In this document: positions 27,227 through 34,981 of the stretch, in pieces
Numbering within the stretch: position 1 is the stretch's first letter
How the letters are laid out: each line of letters begins with the position of its first letter
Source: JAJVID01 sp035275345
GTDB taxonomy: Bacteria > Acidobacteriota > Blastocatellia > RBC074
Assembly: GCA_035275345.1 (NCBI GenBank)
Contig: DATEMY010000642.1
Location: 1 to 36,886 of the forward strand
Length of the DNA stretch: 36,886 nt
Direction of reading: 5' to 3'
Made by a program: the position numbers and the translations under genes
Notes under the pieces: model-generated
Told to the model about the DNA's origin: nothing
Seen by the model: only the letters and a program-made list of their open reading frames with translations
The model's database searches: none

Positions 27227-27248
27227 TTCGGTATCTCCACTTCGTGAT

Positions 27249-27746
27249 CTACTGACTCTCATTGAAACCAAGAAATCCCATCAATCCCCCTGCGCGAATG
27301 ACCGCCTCCCAGAACGGATCCAGTCGCTTCAAGGCGAAACTCTGACCGCGGGCGGGGATCTCCAGGTTCCAGTTATTGAGGTTGATCGTGACCTCGAAAC
27401 CGCCCACAGTCAGCGCCGGCAAGCCGGGACATTCGATGGCCATCAATCCCAGGTTGCGGACGTTGCTGCTGAAGATCCGGGCGAGCGACCGCGCCACGAT
27501 GGCCCGCACTCCGGCTAGCACAAAAACTCGCGCTCCGGTCTCACGGCTGGAACCGCATCCGAAGTTGTCCCCGGCCAGGATGATCCGGCCCGCCAGATCG
27601 CTCGAGCCTACCTGCTCGTAACCGGCCGCCGCCTGCATGAACCCAGCGCGCACCTTGCTGTCATCCAGAGAGAAGAACTGCGAGGGGTGCAAGACATCAG
27701 TGTTGACGTTGTCGCCCATTACCAGGGCATTTCCTGAGATGATCAT
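27249..27746 (-). CDS. Aconitase-family small subunit (LeuD/homoaconitase-like)
   Basis: 165 residues, the short form typical of archaeal-type LeuD/HacB. It contains GDNVNTDVLHPSQFF near the N-terminus and the family signature GDNFGCGSSRE at about residues 59-69. It forms the swivelling domain of a two-subunit hydro-lyase. The loop after NTDxxxP, which in characterised enzymes carries YLRT (homoaconitase) or YLVM/Y (isopropylmalate isomerase) as I recall, reads SQFFSLDD here, so the substrate cannot be read from it and may be new. The start overlaps the large-subunit stop by 4 nt (ATGA), showing translational coupling. Confidence 0.9.
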   Translation of the reverse strand: MIISGNALVMGDNVNTDVLHPSQFFSLDDSKVRAGFMQAAAGYEQVGSSDLAGRIILAGDNFGCGSSRETGARVFVLAGVRAIVARSLARIFSSNVRNLGLMAIECPGLPALTVGGFEVTINLNNWNLEIPARGQSFALKRLDPFWEAVIRAGGLMGFLGFNESQ

Positions 27747-29107
27747 GGTCTTTCTCCCTCGGCTTCGAGCTCGCCAGGCCAGGGATCAGCGTGAAAATCG
27801 TCTATCCCGGCATCGGCGAGCAGAGGACGCGGATCGGTCAATCTTCCGGTAATCGCCGCCGCCGCGGCGGCCAATGGCGAAGCCAGGTAGATCAACCCGT
27901 CAGGCGATCCCATGCGACCGCGAAAGTTCCGGTTGGATGTTGACAGGCAGGCTTGTCCCGCGCCGATCAACCCCTTGTCTATGCCCCCACAAGCTCCACA
28001 CGAGGAGTTGGTGATCAGCGCGCCGGCTTCGGCCAAAACCCGGAAGATCCCGTTTCGCAAGCAATCGTAATAAACGGTTTGACTGGCTGGGGTAACGACG
28101 AGCATCACCCCCTGAGCCACTCGCCTGTTTCGTAACAGCCGGGCGACAATGGCCAGGTCTTCCACGCGGCCACCCGCGCATGAACCGACAAAGACTTGCT
28201 GGATCGGGCGGCGCTCAACCTCGTTGATGGGGACGATCCGGCTCAGGTCGCCGGGCAGCGCAACCAGCGGGTGCGCGTCCTCAACGTTGATTTCAAGCTT
28301 CCGCGCGTAATCGGCGTCCGGATCAGGGTCCAGCCAGACGGCCTCAAAGCGCGCATCGGCGGCGCGACCGTTTCCCTCTCCTGAGGCGTCTCGGCGCGCG
28401 AGGTAACGCTTGAGGGCGTCATCCGGCGCGAAGATCCCGTTGGTTGCGCCCGCTTCGACTGACATATTGGAGACGGCGAAGCGGCTGTCCATGGAAAGCC
28501 CGGGCTCGGTCTGGTCGTGATACTCCAGCGCGTGAGCGACTGCGCCGCCCTCCCCTATCCGGCGGATGATCTCCAGGGCGATATCTTTGCCGAAGAGCCA
28601 CGGCGGAATCTTCCCGGTCAGTCTCACCAGGATGGATTTGGGAACAGGGGCGATCACGTCGCCGGTGAGTAATGTCGCCATGATGTCGGTCGAGCCCATC
28701 CCAGTCGCAAAGCATCCGAGGGCGCCGGCCATCACGGTGTGCGAGTCGGCGCCGCAGATGACCATTCCTGGTTGGCAACGGCGATCCTCGACCAGCAGCT
28801 GGTGACTGATGCCGCGATAAAGCAGGTCCTCCGGAACTGACTCTTCCTTAACAAAACTGAGGAAGCGGTTCAGGATGTCCGCTCGTTCGGGCGTCGAAGG
28901 CGGGACGAAATGGTCGGCGGCAAAGAAGCAGCGCGAGGGGTCCCAGATGTGCCGCCCTGTCTTCTTAAACCGCTCGATCAGCAGCGCGATGGTCGCGTCA
29001 TGTCCGAGCGCCAGATCAACCGGGATGCGAAAATATTCGCTGCCCGGCAGCACTGGCGTGTTCACTTTCCGCAACAGTATTTTTTCCGTCAGTGTTTGAC
29101 CGCTCAT
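27743..29107 (-). CDS. Aconitase-family large subunit (LeuC/homoaconitase-like)
   Basis: 454 residues, a little longer than archaeal-type LeuC. It contains the expected CGADSHTVMAGALGCFATGMGSTD, the [4Fe-4S] cysteines in VFVGSC and NSSCGACGG, and the C-terminal STSNRNFRGRMG. The conserved SCTNGR motif is altered to SCAGGR, replacing the usual Thr-Asn next to the cluster ligand. It would isomerise a 2- or 3-hydroxy tricarboxylate-type acid (homocitrate, isopropylmalate or a relative) through an unsaturated intermediate. GGAG lies before the start. It follows the homocitrate-synthase-like gene after a 160-nt gap filled by a hairpin. Confidence 0.9.
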   Translation of the reverse strand: MSGQTLTEKILLRKVNTPVLPGSEYFRIPVDLALGHDATIALLIERFKKTGRHIWDPSRCFFAADHFVPPSTPERADILNRFLSFVKEESVPEDLLYRGISHQLLVEDRRCQPGMVICGADSHTVMAGALGCFATGMGSTDIMATLLTGDVIAPVPKSILVRLTGKIPPWLFGKDIALEIIRRIGEGGAVAHALEYHDQTEPGLSMDSRFAVSNMSVEAGATNGIFAPDDALKRYLARRDASGEGNGRAADARFEAVWLDPDPDADYARKLEINVEDAHPLVALPGDLSRIVPINEVERRPIQQVFVGSCAGGRVEDLAIVARLLRNRRVAQGVMLVVTPASQTVYYDCLRNGIFRVLAEAGALITNSSCGACGGIDKGLIGAGQACLSTSNRNFRGRMGSPDGLIYLASPLAAAAAAITGRLTDPRPLLADAGIDDFHADPWPGELEAEGERP

Positions 29108-29129
29108 CTTCGGGGCTCCACTAAGAAAA

Positions 29130-29241
29130 CTCTTTTCAACACAGGGTGACTAAGGATCAAAGGTAGATGGAAGGATTGAAATCCTCCCGCTTTTCCCATT
29201 CGTTGACCCTTTGATCCTTTGTCCCTTTGTGTTGAGAAAGA
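29130..29241. repeat. Imperfect inverted repeat with CCTTTGWY-type units
   Basis: Arms at about 29134-29163 and 29208-29235 pair at 24 of 28 positions (outer CAACAC/GTGTTG, inner GGATCAAAGG). The right arm is periodic at 8 nt (CCTTTGAT, CCTTTGTC, CCTTTGTG). A small stem, AGGAT...ATCCT, lies in the middle. It fills the gap between the synthase stop and the large-subunit start. Confidence 0.7.
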
Positions 29242-29267
29242 TCGATGCTTACCAGTTTCGGGTGTAT

Positions 29268-30458
<1,191 letters not shown>

Positions 30459-30474
30459 TCTCCTCCTCCTAAAC

Positions 30475-30531
30475 CAGTGGGTACTGGACAGCGGATAGTG
30501 AAAAGCTCAAGTCTGCCCACTACCCACTTTC
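30475..30531. repeat. AGTGGGT-type inverted repeat
   Basis: AGTGGGTACTGGACAG near 30476 pairs imperfectly with CTGCCCACTACCCACT near 30512-30528. It belongs to the same unit family as the heptamer array at 12314-12384 and the copy near 34941. It lies in the 108-nt gap between the aminotransferase and the synthase. Confidence 0.65.
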
Positions 30532-30566
30532 ATCCTTACGCGGCGTCATCTGCGAAGATAGTTGTT

Positions 30567-31715
30567 TCACTCAGCTCCCATCGCCCGTCCCTTCCTGGAC
30601 AGTCCTCCCGATATCACCGCTCTCAACGCATGAACCAGCCCCGCGTTCTGCTCCGGCGTCCCAATCGTGATCCGGGCGCATGTCTTAAGCATCTGCCTGA
30701 TAATGAATCCGTGACTGAGCAGGGACTTGAAGATCGGCTCCGCATCAGTGTGAAAATCGACGAAGATGAAATTGGCCTCGCTTGGCACAAAATCAAGTCC
30801 CAACTCCTCGAACTGCGCATAGAGAAAAGCTTTTCCCTCCTCGACCAGACGGAGAGTCAGTTCACGGTGATCGTGATCTTCCAGGCTGGCCAGCGCCGCC
30901 GCCTGGGAAACGATGGCTGTATTGAAGGGCGCCCTGACTTTCTCGAGCAGATCGATGATCCATCGCCCGGATATCGCATATCCGATCCGTAACCCGGCCA
31001 GACCCGAGAACTTGGAGAAGGTTCTGACAATGATCACCGGCTTTCGCCAGATATATCTGATCGTGTCATTCTGCTCGCCCGTGACGTATTCGGTGTACGC
31101 CTCATCCAGAACCACAACCACATGACTGGGGACCACCTTCAGGAAAGCTTCGAGCTCGTCTTGCCCCACTATGGTCCCGGTCGGATTGTTCGGATTGGCG
31201 ATGAAGATCAGTTTTGTTTTGGGCGTAATGCTATCCGCCATCGCCTTCAAATCGTGCGTATGTTCCCGCAGCGGCACGATAACGTTTTTGGCTCCGCTCA
31301 TCTGCCCCAGCATCTGAAACCAGGGAAAGCTCGGATGGGCTGAGATGACTTCATCCTCGGGGCACACAAAAGTTCGGACGATGATATCTAAAACTTCAGT
31401 GGCGCCATGACCCAAGATAATGTTGTTGGAGGAGATGCCGCATTTATCGGCCAGGCCGCGCTTCAACTCGATGCCGCCATCTTCGGGATAGAAATTGATA
31501 TCCCGCAGAGCCGACTCCAGAGCCAACAAAGCGAGTGGTGAGGGACCAGCCGGATTCTCGTTGGAGGCCAGCTTGATTATGCTGTCCAGACCAAGCTCCT
31601 TCTTTACCTCCGCTATTTGCTTCCCCGGCTTGTATGGATGGATAGGAAGAATACATGGATTTGCCAGCCAATAGTAAGGTCCCGGGCGCCCATTAGTGGG
31701 GTTATGGGTACTCAT
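30567..31715 (-). CDS. HisC-like PLP-dependent aminotransferase
   Basis: 382 residues from the ATG at 31715, preceded by GGAG; an in-frame ATG at 31730 has no ribosome binding site. It is a fold-type I class II aminotransferase close to histidinol-phosphate aminotransferase: IIKLASNENPAGPSP, FYPEDGGIELKRGLA, LGHGATEVLDIIVR, IFIANPNNPTGTIV, VVVLDEAYTEYV, and TFSKFSGLAGLRIGYAI with the PLP-binding Lys in the SK motif. No other histidine genes are nearby, so it probably serves the cluster by transaminating the 2-oxo acid made by the elongation enzymes, or by acting on the LuxC aldehyde. It is the first gene of the operon, downstream of a palindromic operator-like region. Confidence 0.85.
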   Translation of the reverse strand: MSTHNPTNGRPGPYYWLANPCILPIHPYKPGKQIAEVKKELGLDSIIKLASNENPAGPSPLALLALESALRDINFYPEDGGIELKRGLADKCGISSNNIILGHGATEVLDIIVRTFVCPEDEVISAHPSFPWFQMLGQMSGAKNVIVPLREHTHDLKAMADSITPKTKLIFIANPNNPTGTIVGQDELEAFLKVVPSHVVVVLDEAYTEYVTGEQNDTIRYIWRKPVIIVRTFSKFSGLAGLRIGYAISGRWIIDLLEKVRAPFNTAIVSQAAALASLEDHDHRELTLRLVEEGKAFLYAQFEELGLDFVPSEANFIFVDFHTDAEPIFKSLLSHGFIIRQMLKTCARITIGTPEQNAGLVHALRAVISGGLSRKGRAMGAE

Positions 31716-31750
31716 TGCACACTGCTCCATGAAAATCTGACGGAGTATTC

Positions 31751-31814
31751 TCTATAACAGAAGTATCTTCTGTTACAAAAGAAGTATCCTCAGTCGTGAA
31801 AGAAGTATCCTCTG
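31751..31814 (-). promoter_or_regulatory. Operator-like palindrome and 21-bp phased direct repeats before the cluster
   Basis: On the minus strand a TTGTAA box (31773-31778) and a TATAGA box (31751-31756) are separated by 16 bp. A perfect 9-3-9 palindrome, TAACAGAAG-TAT-CTTCTGTTA (31755-31775), covers the spacer and touches both boxes. A 14-nt repeat similar to AGAAGTATCCTCWG begins at 31759, 31780 and 31801, exactly 21 bp apart, and places further copies upstream of the -35 box on the same helix face. Transcription would start near 31744, about 29 nt before the chosen start codon. The regulator is not identified. Confidence 0.55.
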
Positions 31815-32053
31815 CGAAAAAGATTCCTGTCGCCGTTAATAATGTAGTGCTGTTATTTGTTCTTTTTCGGCAATCAGGTTTTGTAATACGTATGGGAGAA
31901 ATCGCGAGCGGTAAAATGGTTTCTACCGCCCGCGTCCATTATTTCCATGCCTTATGACCCTGAGGCCTTAGGATCCTAAGCATGGGGTTAGGTTTGGAGA
32001 ATTTGGCGCCAGCGCAACGGCGCCAGCGCCACGGACTTTGAACCCGGTCTTAA
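31815..32053. other. Gap with hairpin and palindromes
   Basis: No gene is seen. CGCGAGCGGTA (31903-31913) pairs with 31924-31934 with one mismatch. CTTAGGATCCTAAG (31967-31980) is a perfect palindrome. GGCGCCAGCGC is directly repeated around 32004-32030. These lie downstream of the cytochrome gene (stop at 32054) and may include its terminator, though there is no clear T-run. Confidence 0.5.
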
Positions 32054-34177
32054 CTAAAACCGAATCTCGTTTCTTGCCGTGTCGAGATCCGAGATACCCT
32101 CGGTGATCACTGGATCTCTTAACAGTTTGGTATCGATCCCTGAGGCAAGGATAAACGCTGCGATGGCCTCTATGAGTTTCTTTTGGCCATTGAAATGCAG
32201 GTTAGCGCAATTGAGGACTTTACGAGCGTCCTCTGCCTCACTAATCGCCAAATGGAGCAATTCGTCCACGATTGCATCGTTAGAGGAGTTTCTGGCCCGC
32301 ACCGCCAGATCGCGCGCCGATCGAATGTTTTCGAGCGCGTTGATTACCCGCAGGAAGGCCGCAACGGACTCGACCTCAGTAGCCTGCAGTTTGATGCCGC
32401 CAGTAATGAAACCGGCGGGTGATTGGGCAAACTGGTCGCTATTGTAAAACTCCACCGCGCCCTCGATTGTGCCAACCGAGTTGTCATGGAAGAAGGGAGG
32501 AGTATCCGCCGCTTCGACCAGAACAGGGACGTTGAACGTGCCGTCTCCGCGCCCGCCCCGGCCATCACCGTTGACAGTGAGGCCGAAACCTCCGTCTCGC
32601 GGGACCTTCTGGGCTGGCACGACCAGGGTTTGCGCCCTGGAGGGTTGATTCTCGATGCCTGTATTGAAGTTCAAGTTGGTCGTCAGGTTTGGCGGCACGC
32701 CAAAGAACACCGCCTCGATGCCGTCGCCGGCCCCTGCGTTGTTATGGCAGAAGAAGCATTTTCCAGCCCCGGCGTTCGAGCCGACGATGCCGAGAATCGG
32801 AAAATTACCGGTGGTGTTGAAGATTACCTGACCCCTCGCCGCTCTTTCATCCTTCAGGCGCAATGCGCCGGGTCCGGTCAGGACCAGATCCGCGCGCCGG
32901 CCTGTGGACTTCTGGAAGGCCTCAAACTCGTCCAGTTCGGCGACGGTGGGCAGACGGAAGTCTCCGGCTAATCCCCCGCCCGCTGGCATGCGAGCCAGCG
33001 TCCTCGGATAATGCTGGGTGATCGCCCCGATGATGAACTCACGAAGCGTTCCCGTACCCGGAGCGCCATCGCCACTCCATCCGGTCCTTTCATTCGGAGG
33101 AACCGTCGTCACGTCGACGCCTGCGCCGAGGACGAGAGCGCTGCGAGGCGCCAGCGTATTTGGCAGCAACGCCAAAGTGTGCGGGACTCCACGCATCACG
33201 AACTTGTTAGGCAGGTCGTCAAAACCGTCAACGTTCTCCAGGATCAAGGCGAACTTTCGCATCAGGACCGGGTTCTCGAAATTGGCTGCCAGCGCGGGCT
33301 GGGTCTCGGCCACAAACAGCGGATCGTTCAGAGGCAGGTCCGAGATGAACTCAGGAGTGATCGTCAGGCTCTCATCCTCACGATGGCAGGTCCCGCAAGT
33401 TCTGCCGTTGCCATTGAAGGTCTGGTTGAAGAATCCATTTCTTCCTCTGGTGATCAGGTTATTGACGCCTTGTTGCGGCCCTATCTGCGCCTCCGCCGTC
33501 GGGCTGATGGCATTAAGCAAGCGAGCGAATACGCCGCGCTTCCCGTTCTCAGAAGCGGCCGATTCAGGGTGATCGCTGAGCGTCCCGAATCCCCCGCGCT
33601 GCGCGCCACGATAAAGTCTGTGGAACAGCGTCGTCGTCCCGACCAGCACACGGTTCTCTATCGGACTCATACCTGCTCTAGTGACTACAATCAGGTCGAG
33701 TTCAAAATCCGCAAAGGCGCGGTTGCCCAACTCGGCTTTAAGCGTCGCGACCTTACCGTCGCGCCGCAAACCGCCGATTCGTAACATGTTTTCGCCCGCC
33801 TCCGGCAAAACGCTGCCGACGCCATTGTCAACCATCCAGACATCATAGCTTCCATCTCCTGGAAGCCCATTGACAGCGACCGATACGGTTCCATCAATCA
33901 GGTTCAGTGTGGCCGTGCCTTCGACGCCATAGCTGTTTTCAGTAGACAGGCCTTTGAACCAGCCCATCGGAATCACCCAGTTACTGTCTCCACCTGCCTT
34001 CACATACTGGGCCTCCCATTCTTTGTATCTGGCTTCCAGATTTTCAACCGTCCCAAAGCCAGTGCCCGCATATTCAGCATCCGAAGCCGAAGTCGACTGG
34101 TTGCTCGATAGAACCGCTAATAACGCGCAGGCCATCAAAGCGCCAATCGTTATCAGCTTCACTAATCTCATTTTCAT
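32054..34177 (-). CDS. Di-heme cytochrome c peroxidase-like secreted protein
   Basis: 707 residues with a signal peptide (LITIGALMACALLAVL) and a strong AGGAGG site. Residues about 85-185 form a beta-rich domain with GSYDVWMVDN, somewhat like the extracytoplasmic part of anti-sigma-K-type proteins. Two c-type heme motifs, CGTCH (261-265) and CFFCH (474-478), sit in a region like the di-heme MauG/CcpA peroxidase family (MRGVPHTLALLPNT; FNVPVLVEAADTPPFFHDNSVGTIEGAVEFYN). The last 120 residues are helical and of no recognised family. It is a periplasmic redox protein and may act as a peroxidase or in oxidative modification of a partner; the substrate is unknown. It is encoded upstream of, and co-directional with, the biosynthetic cluster but separated from it by about 320 nt. 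Confidence 0.85.
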   Translation of the reverse strand: MKMRLVKLITIGALMACALLAVLSSNQSTSASDAEYAGTGFGTVENLEARYKEWEAQYVKAGGDSNWVIPMGWFKGLSTENSYGVEGTATLNLIDGTVSVAVNGLPGDGSYDVWMVDNGVGSVLPEAGENMLRIGGLRRDGKVATLKAELGNRAFADFELDLIVVTRAGMSPIENRVLVGTTTLFHRLYRGAQRGGFGTLSDHPESAASENGKRGVFARLLNAISPTAEAQIGPQQGVNNLITRGRNGFFNQTFNGNGRTCGTCHREDESLTITPEFISDLPLNDPLFVAETQPALAANFENPVLMRKFALILENVDGFDDLPNKFVMRGVPHTLALLPNTLAPRSALVLGAGVDVTTVPPNERTGWSGDGAPGTGTLREFIIGAITQHYPRTLARMPAGGGLAGDFRLPTVAELDEFEAFQKSTGRRADLVLTGPGALRLKDERAARGQVIFNTTGNFPILGIVGSNAGAGKCFFCHNNAGAGDGIEAVFFGVPPNLTTNLNFNTGIENQPSRAQTLVVPAQKVPRDGGFGLTVNGDGRGGRGDGTFNVPVLVEAADTPPFFHDNSVGTIEGAVEFYNSDQFAQSPAGFITGGIKLQATEVESVAAFLRVINALENIRSARDLAVRARNSSNDAIVDELLHLAISEAEDARKVLNCANLHFNGQKKLIEAIAAFILASGIDTKLLRDPVITEGISDLDTARNEIRF

Positions 34178-34981
34178 GTTTTTCCTCCTGGGTCAGAGTT
34201 GGAGATCATGGTTGGACACAATCGGCGCCACAATTATCAATGTTTTGTGATGACAGGGACCGATCGATCATGCTTCTGTGCTGCTACCTCATAGAAAATA
34301 CCGTTTGCGGATGCCGTATGATCATGAACATAGATGCGCCACGGCCTACACGCCCTTTGATACTTACGGAAGACGCCTGTATACCTTCTTTAGATATGTC
34401 TTTTTGTCTTATCGTTACGCGCCCGGGAAGAAGATGATTCGCCAAAGCCAATCAAAGCGCGCATTTATTTCTGATCCTTGTTGTTTTGGAAAGGATGAAA
34501 ATCCGCATGACATTATGAAGTACCACGTATTTTCAATAAGTGAGGCGCGACACTTAGATCGAGAAGCTCTTATCGCCATTTTAAAATACCGCATAATGTA
34601 GGGTCTAGGGCCTGGACCTGCTACAAAACATCAACAGCGATTGGCTATGCCAAGCGAACTCCAGCGCAAAACTAGCAGTTGATCCTTCGTAATTTGCTAT
34701 TGACGCCAGGTAACCTGGCAGTGGAATAACCTAAGCTCTCTAATATGAATGTATGCTTGCTCCCAGGCGGGCTTTGAGATCAAATTTCAAACCTCTTGGT
34801 AAACTCTACCTGGAAAACTCTACGGGAATTAATCAATGGTGGAACAGAGCTAGAATTACCATGGGTTGTTACAGCGGGCAAATCAATAATTCTTATTGGC
34901 AGGCGGTTCAGGGCTCGCCGAGTATTTAACACAGAAACAAAGTAGTGGGTAGTAGTATCCCACTGCACACTACCAATTACC
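34178..34981. other. AT-richer gap, no convincing gene
   Basis: About 800 nt lie between the nuclease stop and the cytochrome start. Open frames of 65-107 codons on the plus strand show no family resemblance, no good ribosome binding site and overlapping alternatives, so I do not call them. GCCAGGT-A-ACCTGGC (34705-34719) is a perfect short palindrome. An AGTAGTGGGTAGT-containing imperfect hairpin at 34941-34976, just after the nuclease stop, is related to the AGTGGG repeats elsewhere in the window. A promoter for the cytochrome gene is expected within it, but I could not single one out. Confidence 0.5.

Noticed and set aside
34278..34601. 107-codon open frame on the plus strand
   Set aside because: Weak start, overlapping alternatives in another frame, and no family pattern. 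The gap composition is AT-richer and non-coding in appearance.
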